A DNA stretch of 64,000 nt from Proteles cristata cristata. Taxonomy: Eukaryota; Chordata; Mammalia; Carnivora; Hyaenidae. Below, piece after piece: positions 11,174 to 22,258 of the stretch; positions within the stretch are counted from its first letter, which is position 1; each line of letters starts with the position of its first letter. A program made the position numbers and the translations under genes. The notes beneath the pieces are model-generated. The model searched no databases, had not been told where the DNA came from, and was given only the letters and a program-made list of their open reading frames with translations. The DNA is taken from the NCBI GenBank assembly GCA_017311185.1, contig JAESUZ010000132.1:682001-746000 (forward strand). The letters are read 5' to 3'.

Positions 11174-11414
11174 CAATAAAACCTTAGTTTGCGAGCATAA
11201 TTCATTCCAGAAATAAGCTTGTAATCCAAAGCACTTGTCTATCAAAGCAAATTTCAAGACCCATTGACTTGGTTGTGATCATGTGATGCTCAGAGTCTTG
11301 TACTACTCATATTGTAAGACATCACTCATTTATCAAGTTAAAATTTATTAGAAACCTTTGCTCGTCTTGCAGAACACTCACAGAACAAGTTACTTGCAAT
11401 CTAAGGTTTTGCTG
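11174..11414. mobile_element. Pogo/Tigger-type MITE with TIRs and TA duplication
   Basis: A 241 bp element flanked by TA at 11172-11173 and 11415-11416. The left end is CAATAAAACCTTAGTTTGCG. The reverse complement of the right end is CAGCAAAACCTTAGATTGC, so the terminal inverted repeats are still readable. TA target duplication and CA(G)-type termini are what pogo-like elements leave. It has no transposase. Confidence 0.82.
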
Positions 11415-11416
11415 TA

Positions 11417-12188
11417 TTTATTAAAACATTATTAACTTTAATACTTGGCTTTTTTGTCATCGTTGTTAAGTCTCGAGCATTATCATAGGACTTTGCAAAA
11501 CTCGGAACCCAAAAGCAGGGCAGATACTCAGCTGGTGCACTCCAGTATGGCTGTACCTACTGTTTGTTTCTGCTGCCCACTCCAATTGGACAATGCTCAT
11601 GGCCTCCAGATGTGAAGTTTTTGAGCATTACCCCTGCCTGTGGGACACAATGGCCTTGTCTTCCGTGGACTTGCTTTGTCATGTTGGATGATCAGGAGCC
11701 TTAATTAACACTCTCCTTTTGTTCTTTTGCAGAAGGAAGGAACAAGTTATAGTGGGTAAAAATCAGAAGTCCATTTGGGCCCCATCTTCACTGGGGATGA
11801 CTCACGTGGCAAGAGCAGAGTCCTACAGCCACTGACCACACAGATATTGACACTGCTCACTACAAATCATAACCAGTGGACACACACAGAGCACTGGAGA
11901 GCACTGTCACACTCGTGTTTGCTAATAGGGGGATGGAAAACATGAGGGTGTATCTGTTACCACCTGCCTCTCCAGAGACTTGAGTCCTGGTGTAAACATC
12001 TGGGCTCCTCATCAGGTGAAGAGAAGACCACAGAATCCCTCCCCAGTGAGGTGTACACATCTGTCTCACCAGAGGCAAGGGGCTGTGGAAGGCAGGTGTA
12101 CCCTGAGACTCCATGGAGGCCCCACCCCCATCAGAATGGCACTCTGCTGGGTATGTTCAGCTGGTAGCATAATGTCCTCTGGGGCCCG
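11417..12188. other. No recognised element
   Basis: Apparently single-copy. Overlapping short frames on both strands at 11860-12201 have no familiar product. Confidence 0.45.
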
Positions 12189-12191
12189 GGG

Positions 12192-12402
12192 AGGAGCGTG
12201 AGCTGTGGAGTCGGCCTGAGTTTGAACCTTGACTCCGTTACTTGCTAACTGTGGGAAGGGTTACTAGATCTCTCTTCCATCTCTTCCTCTCTAAAATGGG
12301 GAGACACCTTGCACCTTGAAGGGTTGTTGTAAGGATTAAGGGGGTGTGTGGCTTATAAAGCACCAACCCCATGAAGTCACTCATATCATCTGCTTTCCTC
12401 TT
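12192..12402 (+). repeat. MIR SINE fossil
   Basis: Forward MIR order: 'gagtttgaaccttgactccg', 'cttgctaactgtgggaaggg', 'tctctaaaatggggagacac' and 'gggttgttgtaaggattaag'. Confidence 0.88.
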
Positions 12403-12464
12403 CCAGGTCACATGCTCCTTTGAATACTCCCAGTTCAGCCCAGGGGGGAGGTCCCACAGACAGG

Positions 12465-12690
12465 GGGTTCAGACCCTTGAGTCAGGGGCCAGGATCTGAA
12501 TTCATGCCCTGCCCGTTACTACCTGTGTGACTTTGGGCCAGTTACCTCAGTATTCTAGGCCTCCTTATGGGTAAAAAGAAATAAAGATACTACATATGTC
12601 CAAGGGCTGTTGGACGGATTAAATGAATTAATAGAGGAAGCTGTTTGAAACAGTGCCAGGCCCATAGGAAATCCTCGCTACCTTCCGACT
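12465..12690 (+). repeat. MIR SINE fossil
   Basis: A second forward MIR: 'gggccaggatctgaattcat', 'acctgtgtgactttgggcca', 'gttggacggattaaatgaat' and 'cagtgccaggcccataggaa'. It lies 60 bp from the previous one, in the same orientation. Confidence 0.9.
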
Positions 12691-12691
12691 G

Positions 12692-12996
12692 TTGTTGCTA
12701 TTATATCATGTTCTCAATAAAAGCTAACCAAATTCAAGTTTATCTACAAGACATCCTGGGGAAGAGATGGAACCTCCTTTCCACTTTCCCAAGGATTATC
12801 ATTTTTTTCAATATCCACGCTTCCCTGCAAGAAAACCCACAGGAGGATGGAGGCCAGAGCCCTGCCTAACTTGCACTGAGCTGGACACTTTTGAGGTGCT
12901 TTTCTCATTTTTCTTTCTTTTCTTTTCTCCAGTGTCCCTGAAAGGAACATGCAAGTTGGTGTGGCAGATGAGGAACTGGCATCAAAATAAGAAGCA
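12692..12996. other. No recognised element
   Basis: Apparently single-copy, with a T/C-rich patch near 12900-12930. Conflicting frames on both strands argue against coding. Confidence 0.45.
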
Positions 12997-12998
12997 AA

Positions 12999-13214
12999 GG
13001 GCGCCTGGGTGGCTCAATCACTTGAGCGTCTGACTTCGGCTCAGGTCATGAACTTGGGGTTCATGAGTCCCAGCCCCGCATCAGGCTCTGTGCTGACAGC
13101 TCAGAGCCTGGAGCCTGCTTTGGATTCTGTGTCTCCCTCTCTCTCTGCCCCTCCCCCACTCGCACTCTGTCTCTCTCAAAAATAAATAAACATTTAAAAA
13201 AAATTTTTAAACAA
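12999..13214 (+). mobile_element. Felid CAN-SINE, full length
   Basis: 'gggcgcctgggtggctcaat' head, 'gacttcggctcaggtcatga', 'gctgacagctcagagcctgg' and an AAATAAATAAACATTTAAAA tail. Middle tier by sequence. Confidence 0.95.
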
Positions 13215-13367
13215 AAAGCAATCTTCTTTACCTTTCATAAGTCTTGACCACTCAGCTTTCACCCACACTCTACTCAAGAAGAAACACCCGTAAGTGATAG
13301 AGGGAGAGGCTAGGAGGGCTCTGGAGTGTGTGACCACAGCAGGGCATCTCGGTCTAGAAGAGCCTCA

Positions 13368-13545
13368 CTGTTCAAAGTGTGGGCTATGGACCAGCAAGCG
13401 GCATGAGCACCAGAGAGAGCTCATCAGAAATGCAAAATCCCAGCTCCCTCCCCCCTACCCCCACAAGATGTAGTGAATTAGAATCTGCACCATAACAAGT
13501 TGCCCAGGTTATTCATTTACATTGTAAAGTTTTGAGAAGCATCTT
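13368..13545 (+). mobile_element. MER5A-like hAT MITE
   Basis: 'cactgttcaaagtgtgggct', 'tcatcagaaatgcaaaatcc' and 'gaattagaatctgcaccata', ending 'gttttgagaagcatc', follow the MER5A order from one hAT terminus to the other. Confidence 0.8.
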
Positions 13546-13886
13546 CACAGGAACACAAGAGCAGGTATAATGCCCCTCTCGCTCTGCTATGAGGATTCCT
13601 GGAGCATGTATATGGAATTGCTTTTGTGGAAGAATCAAGAGGACTCCAGCCTATTCCCTTTCTGCTGGGAGGGTATTAGAGCACACTCCAGTGGGAGCCT
13701 ACTCACACTGAAATGATGGTGGCTGCCTCCCCAGAACTGCTTGTGCTTGGACAAGGTCCTTGTCACTTTTCCCCAGCGGTCCTCTGTGACTACCCAAGAC
13801 CAGGAAGCCTCCATGTGAAGGGAGGCCAAGCTGTCCACGTGATTTCTAGGAGACCTGCCAGACTAACATTTATTAAGCCATAAAGA
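13546..13886. other. No recognised element
   Basis: Apparently single-copy; no exon-like structure seen. Confidence 0.45.
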
Positions 13887-13889
13887 GGG

Positions 13890-14148
13890 ACACCCTGGAA
13901 GAGTGCAAAGAACATGGCTTCAGAGACTAACAGACAGGGATTTAAATCCTGGCTCTTCCCCCTCCTAGCTGTGATTTTGAACAAGTCAGCTCAGCTTTTC
14001 TGAGCCTCAATTTCTTCATCTGCACAATGGAGAGACTCACACAGACTTTTTCAGACTTCTGTGGGATGATGTATATAAAGTATCTTAATACAGCACCTGG
14101 CTCACGGCACTCAATAAATGATGCTAAGAGCATTAGTTACTGTTATAA
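13890..14148 (+). repeat. MIR SINE, near full length
   Basis: 'gggatttaaatcctggctct' (degraded B box), 'tcctagctgtgattttgaac', 'tctgagcctcaatttcttca' and 'ggcactcaataaatgatgct' in forward MIR order. Confidence 0.92.
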
Positions 14149-14321
14149 CCAATAAGAATTATGATAATGTCCATGATAGATGTCTGATTTCCCAGTGAGC
14201 ATGAAGAGCCTGATCTAGGCAAAAGTTTTGGACCTACAATAGCTCAAGGGAACTAACCAGCCATTGACTCAAGCATTTATTAAGTTCCAAATGTATGAAA
14301 GGGAAATTCTGCTGTCAGAAG

Positions 14322-14497
14322 AGCCAGGTTTGGAGCACCTGGGTGATTCAGTCAGTTAGGTGTTTGACTCTTGATTTCAGCTCAGGTCATGATTTCACGG
14401 TTTGTGAGATTGAGCCCCACCCTGGGCTCCACGCTGACAGTATGGAGCCTGCTTGGGATTCTCTCTCTCCTTTGCCCCCTCCCCTGCACATGCATGT

Positions 14498-14533
<36 letters not shown>

Positions 14534-14570
14534 AAAATAAATTAATTAATTTTAAAAAAGCCAGCTTTGA
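14322..14570 (+). mobile_element. Felid CAN-SINE (oldest tier) with imperfect duplications
   Basis: SINE body at about 14334-14558, flanked by AGCCAGGTTTGG at 14322-14333 and AGCCAGCTTTGA at 14559-14570. It carries 'gactcttgatttcagctcag' and 'ctgacagtatggagcctgct', the short-middle variant that lacks 'gctcagagcctg'. A pure TC run sits at about 14501-14531. Confidence 0.93.
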
Positions 14571-14760
14571 ATCTCCAAGTTTCTTCCTTGATCTAGGATC
14601 CTAGAATGTGTTGGCTTTCAGTGGAGTAAAGGAGAAAAAAGTACCCCAGAGCAGAATCAAGTCTGAGTGTCACCAAATCAGGAAGTATTGTTTCTTTGCT
14701 GAGGGAAAAAGATATAACCAGGGACAAAAAGGATGACACAAGAGAGCGCAGCGTGGATTC

Positions 14761-14782
14761 CCCACCCCCACCCCCACCCCCA
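14761..14782. repeat. (CCCCCA)n short tandem repeat
   Basis: About three and a half C-rich hexamers. The complementary strand is G-rich with runs of five G, so a small G-quadruplex is possible. Confidence 0.75.
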
Positions 14783-14871
14783 TTGCAGGGAGTCAGGGAC
14801 AATCTCACCTCCAAACCAGAATAATGTTTGATTTTCTATTCTTTGAGGAAGTTAGGGTACCTCTTTAGAAC

Positions 14872-15012
14872 CATAATTCTTAAACTTCCATGTGCATCAG
14901 TGCACCCAGAGAGCTTGTTAACTATGCATATTACTGACCTCCAGCACCTAGAACCGAATTCAGTAGATCTTAGAATGCACATAATAAGCAGATGTTTCTG
15001 GTTCAGGTAAGA
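14872..15012 (-). mobile_element. MER5A-like hAT MITE fragment
   Basis: 'attcttaaacttccatgtgc', then 'atcagtgcacccagagagct', 'tgttaactatgcatattact' and 'attcagtagatcttagaatg' follow the reverse complement of MER5A. The other terminus is missing. Confidence 0.75.
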
Positions 15013-15091
15013 GGCATTCCGCCTTAGGAACAGAAACCCACTTCTGACTCCAAAGTCTGTTCTTTCTCTACCACACTAAGGTCCCCTGGAA

Positions 15092-15162
15092 GGATAGATG
15101 GACACATGGATTGGTGGGTAGATGATTGGATAAATGGATGGGTGGATGGTCAGACAAAATGA
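15092..15162. repeat. (TGGA)n/(GGAT)n degenerate tetranucleotide repeat
   Basis: Imperfect GGAT/TGGA units with GGTGGGTAG interruptions. Confidence 0.8.
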
Positions 15163-15334
15163 ATGACAGCTTCCCTCACCTGTGTCCATAAGGCTGTGGA
15201 CAGGTAATAGAGGCTGAGAGTCTGTTCTAGTTTGCCTCTATTGTCTCCTTATTACCATTCCTGAGGAGGGGTTGAGCTCTAGAGTACTGACCCGATGATT
15301 CTGGGACACCAATCAATGCCTGCTTAGCAGGGTA

Positions 15335-15525
15335 GAAAGGGTATGAGCTCTGGAATTAGAATATATGTGTTCAAGTCTAAGTTCTGGTACTCCCTGGTTG
15401 TATGATCACATGGAATTCACACCTTTACTGAGGCTTGAGTTTCTCATTTGTAAAAAGAGGACATAAACACCTAACCCACAAGACTGTTGGCTACTAAAGT
15501 GTAATAAGTGCTAGCTCATTTCCCC
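15335..15525 (+). repeat. MIR SINE fossil
   Basis: 'tatgagctctggaattagaa', 'gtgttcaagtctaagttctg' and 'gaggcttgagtttctcattt' with 'gtaaaaagaggacataaaca' are forward MIR blocks. Confidence 0.8.
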
Positions 15526-15852
15526 AAATAAGGACACAATTGCCAGCCAGCCCACAGTGCCTTTTCCCTCCTGATCTGAAATCCTTAAGAATGATCTAGT
15601 AATGTCTCACATTTGCATACACCTCACTTTCAGGGAATAGGTCCCATCCGAGTCTTGCAACAGTGTGATGCTTCTTGTGACGCAGGTGGGGGAGGATATG
15701 ATTCCCAGTTGACAGGTAGCCCAGGGGATGGAAGGCAGCAAAGTAAAGCCACTTATCCTACATCACCCTGACAGCTGAGGAGCTACATATCTCAAGGGCA
15801 TCGTTTGATTCTAAGTGCAGGGGGGCCTCTTAACTGCTCCCCACCGCCCCTT

Positions 15853-15867
15853 CCTGAAGAGGGCGCT
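15853..15867 (+). promoter_or_regulatory. CTCF-like motif
   Basis: CCTGAAGAGGGCGCT differs at three positions from a common strong CTCF core (CCAGCAGGGGGCGCT) and keeps the AGNGGGCGCT part. It lies in apparently single-copy DNA inside a SINE-free interval. The motif is visible, but occupancy is inference. Confidence 0.45.
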
Positions 15868-15899
15868 GTCACATTAAACCCTAAAATCACCTTTGCCAT

Positions 15900-18689
15900 A
15901 GCTTGGGATGGGGCAGGATCACAGACAAAATTAAAAGGTCCCTTAAATGTCACAAGATTGTAATTGGAAGCATTGGAATGTTCAACTCCTACGCATCTAC
16001 ATCTTGCTGTTTAAGACTGGTCCCACTGAAGGCACTCCTGGAAATTCCTGGAAGCATTTCTTTGGGTCTGTTTCATGGATTCCTTACCCCTCTGGCCTTC
16101 AGAAGGCATTTGCATTCTGGTTTCTGATAGAGGAGGCTCTGTGAGTGGACAGAGTCTATTTATTCTAACTTGCTCTGTCGCCTCTAATGTACTGTCACAC
16201 AAGTGACTTGCTGTGCAATGCTAGCAAGGAAACAATAAAATGCACGATTAAGAGTGTGGCTAATGCCTCCCAGGGAATCGGGTTCTCTGGAGGTCACATT
16301 TCCCCGTGAATTCCTTGCCTGTGGAAGGCTTTCCCTTGGCCTTCACAGAGGGAGAGGGGTTCTGCTGTGGAGGTCTGTGTTGTCATTTTCTACATGGAGT
16401 TGAGGATTAAGTGGGAAGTGGGGAGTAGAGAACAGACAAGGTGGGCAGGGCCAATGCCCTTCAGTGACCCTCCAAGGTGAGAAGGGACCCACCCCGCATC
16501 TTCTGTGGGAGCTGTCTCTCTACACTTTGAGCCCAACCCTTGCTTGAAAGAGCCTGTCCAGCCCTGGCTTTTATGACTCAAATGACCTAGGACAAATAGA
16601 TCCCATTGTGCTAGTATTTCCCTGATTTTTTTAAGTAAGTCCAAGTCTTCCCAGTTGCTCCCCTTTGGAAGACACTAAAGGATTCAGATCTTCCTTGGAT
16701 TCTTTTAACAATGAAAACTGATAAGAAAGACACTTCCCTTCAAACACACAGGCCCAGATATTAGGGCAATATTACCTCCATATTCTCAGTAGATGGAAGT
16801 TGCAGGGACCTAGGGAAAAGCTACAAGAATGGAACCGATATGCACGACATATAATCATGTGCCAGGCCCTTATGTGGCCACCTCCAGCCTCACACAGCCA
16901 GGTGTAGTAGGTCTCTAGTCTGGCTAACTCTAAGGTGATATTCTTCCTTGGATGATCCTACATGTGGCCTTCTCTCAGGAGACCCATGAGATAAGAGGAA
17001 GTCTAAAGGCATCATTTACAACAAGAATATGTGACACAGCCCTGCTGGGAACTGTAGTAGGGAAATTAGATCTCACTCAAGAAGCTGCATCCAAGTACCT
17101 GCCCAGTGGTCCTGGACCCCACTCTTGGAGGAAGCCACACACAGAACGCCATAATAAGGGGACACTAGGAAAAAGAAGGCACCAGGTACATTGTGAAGTA
17201 GAAAACTTGGTTTTTAGTTCTTTTGTTCTCTCAAGCCTGAGAGTCTCATGCTCCCTCCTGCCCAGCTTGCCCCCTGTTAACATTTCTGCCCTTTTCTCCA
17301 AGATATAGGATTCTAGGTGTCACATGGTCCATCTGATAAATTCATCAGAGTTCCTGGACGTCAGCTAGAGAGCCAGGGAAGCAGCAGTAACGGAAGCCTT
17401 CTGACACCGGGATCATTCCCTGGCATGGAGCCCTCAGTGACGTCCACCTAGAAAGTTCATGCCAACAGGGATGATGACCAGCACATAGGGAGAAGGGGCC
17501 ATTTGACATCCTTCAAATCACATCCTGGTAGGATGCGGAAAGGCACCTCAGGCTCCTGGGACTCCACCTGCTGGCCTACGTCCTAACAGAATCCCCTTAC
17601 CACCTCTCGCTTTCCAACACAGACTCCTCTGAGCTCTAACAGAGGTCTGGTGTCTGTATGAATTCCAGTGCAAGGTGCCCGGAAAACTGCCTCCAGCACT
17701 TCTCCTCTTCTCTGCAGCCTCCCCCTCTGTCTTATCCCCAGCCCTTGCTACTGCCACCATATCCAGCCCTGGGGGCAGGGGGTGAAAATTCAGCCCCCCT
17801 CCTGCCCTCCCAGCCAAGGAAGATCTCTAGGAGCTCGCTGGCCCCTATCCTTCAATGCCACATTATAAAGGGAATCCGTTCCTGGGAAGGGGACTGATGA
17901 ATGGAGCCAAGGCCACCTACTTATGGGATAGAAGAGGCTGGGGTCTCGGGGTAAAAAGAGTTCCAGCAGAGCAGCTACTCAGTCTCGGGCCAGAGAAGTG
18001 AGTGGAAGGAGAGCTAGAGCTTCAGAAGTGGGGCATAGTCTGCCTGGACATCGCAGGTATCCCTTGCTTTAAGAGAGAGCAATTAGGGGCTGTCTTATGC
18101 ATAATACGAGGAACCTGTACTTGATTTTAAAAGAAGGAGAAGAAGAAGAATGACCACAGGATTCTCTCACTAGTGATCACTCCCACTTTCGCCGGACACC
18201 CACCCACTGAAAGCACACTCTAGTTTAGGGTCAGCTCTGCGGGCATCAGTGAGCCCATACTGCCCTGTCCCAGGAATCCGAGGACACCAAGAAGGCTTCA
18301 GAGCAGGCCAGGCTGGGTGGATCTCAAGACACGGGCTCTGCCAAACAAATCCCGAGGCTCTTTCCGGAAGTGACAGCCAAATTGCCACGATGCAAATTGT
18401 GACAAGTCAGAGCAGTTAGTGTCGGACTAGACACAGCACATTGTCCTTCTCTTTATGTGTTTAATTTGGGGGCATCTCAGGCAGCCCAGGATGGGTTGGG
18501 GCCACCAGTGGGGTGGGGGAGACACACCACGGGATCCCAGCAGAAGGCAGAAGGGCCAGCGAAAGGAGCTGGAGGAGAGGCAGCCAGGGGAGGACAGAAA
18601 CCAGGGGGCTGCGTGGGACACACCACTCCAGAGCTGAAACTTAGCTCTGCCAAAGCTGACTTTAAGCCGACCTTCAGCAGCGCTTCTTA
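15900..18689. other. Repeat-poor, apparently single-copy stretch
   Basis: Nearly 2.8 kb in which I recognise no SINE, LINE, LTR or DNA transposon, apart from a small GAA run near 18131-18150. Open frames such as 16952-17308 and 17548-17897 overlap on opposite strands and have no familiar product. The lack of insertions fits constrained regulatory DNA, but composition alone cannot show this. Confidence 0.5.
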
Positions 18690-18910
18690 GCAATGTACAC
18701 CGGGCAATCGCTGGTAAATCTTTATTAATTTTAATTGGCGGCACCCATTTATAAGAACCATTAAAAAGGATAAATTGAGCCCATCCGGCGTAATGTCTTT
18801 TGTTAATTAGTTTGTCAGCACTGTTTTAATATCCCCTAATGACTTCATATTTCAGACCTGACATCAAAGGAGACGCTGTGAGAAAGGAAATGGTCTTATC
18901 ACAGTGTACG
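18690..18910. promoter_or_regulatory. Candidate conserved non-coding element with homeodomain-type motifs
   Basis: A dense cluster of AT-rich motifs sits within G/C-rich surroundings: TTATTAATTTTAATTGG (18722-18738), ATTTATAAG (about 18747-18755), GTTAATTAGTTTG (18801-18813) and CCCTAATGA (18834-18842). CpG dinucleotides are retained nearby (about 18737-18742 and 18785-18790). Retained CpGs and homeobox-like cores without any repeat signature are typical of developmental enhancers. The function is inferred; no conservation data are available here. Confidence 0.4.
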
Positions 18911-19100
18911 GTAACGTTTTTCTTTTTTGAACAAAAAGTGTCCTTCCAAACGCTGACCAAGGTTAGATGTCATTTAATTCTCAAAGGTGGGTGCCTGAGG
19001 ACTTCTGAGATCCCCTTTTCTTTACCCAAGTCCTGCCACCCCATCATTTCTCAACTTGCCTTTTTTCCAACCATCTTGGGTAACCCCCAAACACTTACTC
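18911..19100. other. No recognised element
   Basis: Apparently single-copy sequence. An 18839-19171 open frame runs from the candidate enhancer into an L2 fragment, so it is not a gene. Confidence 0.45.
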
Positions 19101-19104
19101 ATTT

Positions 19105-19129
19105 CTTCTCTCCTTCCTTCCTTCCTTCA
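19105..19129. repeat. (TTCC)n short tandem repeat
   Basis: About four CTTC/TTCC units directly before an L2 fragment. Confidence 0.8.
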
Positions 19130-19210
19130 TTTATTCAACAAATACTGAGCTCCTCAGAATCAGGGAAGTAGGTTGGGATGAAATCAAGCAAGATACAGAC
19201 ACTTTCTAGA
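19128..19210 (-). repeat. LINE-2 3' terminal fragment
   Basis: 'tcatttattcaacaaatact' followed by 'gagctcctcagaatcaggga' and 'gatacagacactttc' matches the reverse complement of the L2 3' end. Confidence 0.75.
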
Positions 19211-20193
19211 AAAAAAGACCTACAAGCTTCTCATTCATTGACCCACAGAAGGGCTTTCATCACAAACTCAAGGCCATTGGTTTTGTTTGGGCAGGACACA
19301 AAATACAGAAGGGAAGAGAAGGAAAGAAATATAGTTAGGATGGGCCTTGACTACTGATCCCAACCAGTTATGTCTTAAAATCAAGTGACAAGCAAAACTG
19401 GCACCAAGGTGGTCTCCCATGGAATGGGCACAGGTTTTGGAGACAGAGAGACAGACAGAGAAGCTCATTTGGATCTCAGCTTACCCAACCATGGGGCTCA
19501 GAGAGAGAGGAGAGGGGACAAGAGGAAGCACTGGAATTCTGGAAGCTTTTAGAACTATTTGGGTAAGCACTTCTAAAATCTAAACAAAAGGAGGAAATTA
19601 AGCTTTCTACTGTGTGATGAAAGGTTTTGCACCCTCCCCCTGCCCTGGTCTGTGTGTCTGGGGTGGGGGTGGGGGCACTGTGAGGGGGGAAAGTCAGCAG
19701 TGGCCCCCACATTGGCAGTGAGCTCTTTGCCCATTGCCCACTTCAGCTTCCCTTTGCCTCATGCAGTGACTCTCAGGTAACACCACCCAGGCTGAACTGA
19801 ATTACTCTCACAAAAGCACAATTAGAAATTGTAGCTTAAACCTCAAGTTGACATGAAAAATGACAGCTGAAACTTCTCCCAATCCTGGTACAAGCTCTTT
19901 GTCAACCATATGATGAGGTAAAAATAATGTTGATCTAATCACATCTGACAAGCAATTGGCCAAAAAAAAAATGTATGAAAAATTATCAAGAAGACTATAT
20001 GAAATGTGGATTTACATCCACTATTATTCACAGTAAACTGCTCTAAGCATATTCTGTGCCTGGAGATATTAACTAATGACCATGGGACTAATTTATGCTT
20101 CATGGATAAATAAACGAACACAAATGGAGGTCCATGCATGTTCAAAACCCTTCTTACCGCTCAGGTTTGCAGCCATAAAAGTCTGGAGACCAC
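19211..20193. other. No recognised element
   Basis: Apparently single-copy. The part at 19790-19960 ('cacaattagaaattgtagct', 'gttgatctaatcacatctga') is AT-rich, motif-dense and repeat-free, and could be a second weak regulatory candidate. Confidence 0.4.
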
Positions 20194-20194
20194 C

Positions 20195-20350
20195 GAAGTG
20201 TGGGACTCTTGGCCAGTAATTAGCCCCCTGGATCCTCAGTTATCTCATCTGTAGAATGGCAGTAATTCTTTGTAGGCTTGTTCTAACAACGAGAAATGAA
20301 ACACTTAGAGTGTCCATCACAGAGCCTGACACTGGATGTGGGCACATCAC
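20195..20350 (+). repeat. MIR SINE fragment
   Basis: 'atcctcagttatctcatctg', 'tagaatggcagtaattcttt' and 'agagcctgacactggatgtg' in forward MIR order. Confidence 0.8.
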
Positions 20351-20669
20351 AGAAGTTAGTATCTTTCTCATCAACTCCCTCCTCCTCCTCCTCACACCAG
20401 TGAGCAGCACTCTGTAATTCCTTTCTACACAGTCTACACAACTGTTGCATCACTGGAGACTTTTAAAAAGCGAAGAAAACCCAAGTCCCGTTGAAAGAGG
20501 CAAGAAGAGTTTCTTACAGGGCCTGAGTCTCTGGAGACCCTCTCAGAACCTCCTCCTCTCCTACATTTTATGGATGCCCAGGGAGGGCTCCAGCAACCCC
20601 AGCAGGCAGATCATGCAGATGAATGAAAAGAGTTTCAGGCAGACCGCTGTCTGAAGGACTGAGTGCTGT
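20351..20669. other. No recognised element
   Basis: Apparently single-copy; no exon-like structure seen. Confidence 0.45.
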
Positions 20670-20884
20670 GGGTGCCTGGGTGGCTCAGTCAGATAAGCAC
20701 CTGACTTTGGTTCAGGTCATGATCTCACAGTTCATGGGTTCAAGCCCCACATCGGGTTGTGTGTTGACAGCTCAGAGCCTGGAGCCTGCTTTGGGTTCTG
20801 TATCTCCCTCTCCTCTGCCCCTCCCCTGCACGTGCTCAGTTTCTCAAAAAAATAAGTAAATGCTAAAAAATGAAAAATAATAAA
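20670..20884 (+). mobile_element. Felid CAN-SINE, full length
   Basis: 'gggtgcctgggtggctcagt' head, 'gttcaagccccacatcgggt', 'gacagctcagagcctggagc' and an AT-rich tail leading directly into a GATA repeat. The tail is a likely seed for that microsatellite. Confidence 0.95.
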
Positions 20885-20885
20885 A

Positions 20886-20909
20886 GATAGATAGATAGAT
20901 AGATGAATG
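20886..20909. repeat. (GATA)n microsatellite in a SINE tail
   Basis: Five AGAT units followed by GAAT-type units. It probably grew from the A-rich tail of the adjacent SINE. Confidence 0.85.
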
Positions 20910-20911
20910 AA

Positions 20912-22100
20912 GAATGAATGGCCCTCTGGGATGACTGATGAACACCTGTACAGCTCCCCACTCAATACATGAACACACTGAAGTAACACACAATGTACCA
21001 CTTACTACTGAATAACGGAGCTTCTGCTATAAATGATGGCTGTTCTTGGGGGTAAACAGGGCTTGGAAAGTGGGACAAGAATATGTGACCTAATCTGGGG
21101 ACCCCTGCAGATGCAGAGAAGCAGGAACAATGGAGATTCGGCCTTGGTGACAGCACCCAGTTTCTAGGGACAGCAGGGTGACTATGCCTGCATCCCCGTG
21201 CCCATGTCTGAGGGTGATGCCAGGCCAATAGGGTGTTCAGTGTTTAGCAGAAGTGGTGACAGCTCTGTCATCATCGGGCTAGTGGGGCAGCAACTCTGCA
21301 CCTCTGGACGCCTTGTGTCTATACCTGCCCAAACTGATTCCCCAGTCTTCTCAGAGAGCTGGGAGCTTCCCAATATTATTTCCAAAAGAGCTATCTTATG
21401 TCACTTGGAACTAAAATCTCAAATGACAATACATTCTTTCCCTAAATCGGGCCAACAAAACTGTGATGTAAATTTGAGGCCAAGTGAGTGAATTTGAGGG
21501 ACCCACAAAACCTTAAATTAACTGTCATTACCACCCACTAATGGTTGTTTTTCATGAACTGCACATGGTTGTAAGCAATGCATTACACCAGAAAGAATTA
21601 TTTTTTTAAGTGTAACCTGCTTTTTCAGAAGAAAAATAAGGTATAAGAGTGAAGTCTTGAAAAAACAGAGATGAAAAACCAGAAGACCAAAGCAAAAACT
21701 GAAATGTAATTTGTGAACTGAGTACACAAAGGCACAGAAAATACAGTCTTCAAAGATACTGCCAAAAAAAAACAAAAAAGGAGAATAAAGGGAAATGTTT
21801 CTCCTTTATTAGATGGTAACAGAGAGGAATGAGTAGCAGATGATAGAAAAAATACAAAATAACATTTTGAGCTGGTTTGATCTTGATCAATATCAAAAAA
21901 AATGATAAGGTGCAGAAAAGTCTAGTTAACACATGGAGAGAAGAAGGACAAATCAGCAGACAGCTTGAAACCAGGTCATAAGCAAAGAATTCATTTGAAT
22001 GAGTTGAGGTCTTGCAGAAATGGATCTTAGGAAACTGACAGGAGTCACTGCCAGCAGCTGCACTCTCAACAGACACACAGGGGACAGTATTGTGTTCATG
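20912..22100. other. No recognised element
   Basis: Apparently single-copy, AT-rich after 21550. Minus-strand frames at 21518-22076 are poly-T/AT-driven and have no recognisable product. Confidence 0.45.
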
Positions 22101-22104
22101 GTTA

Positions 22105-22258
22105 TTTCAGATATCCCACTTAATCTGCACATCTATGCTTCCCCATAAGAATTCTTATCCTTATTCTGTAAGTAAAGAAGCGGGGTCCAAAAGTCATGTG
22201 ATAGGAGTGGCAGAGTTAGGGCTGAAATGCTCAGTCTTAGTGCCTCCTTCCCAAGGCT
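22105..22258 (-). repeat. MIR SINE fragment
   Basis: 'cacttaatctgcacatctat', 'ctgtaagtaaagaagcgggg' and 'ggagtggcagagttagggct' in reverse-complement MIR order. Confidence 0.75.

Noticed and set aside
15600..15790. Possible MIR on the minus strand
   Set aside because: Only scattered words fit and the block order could not be followed.
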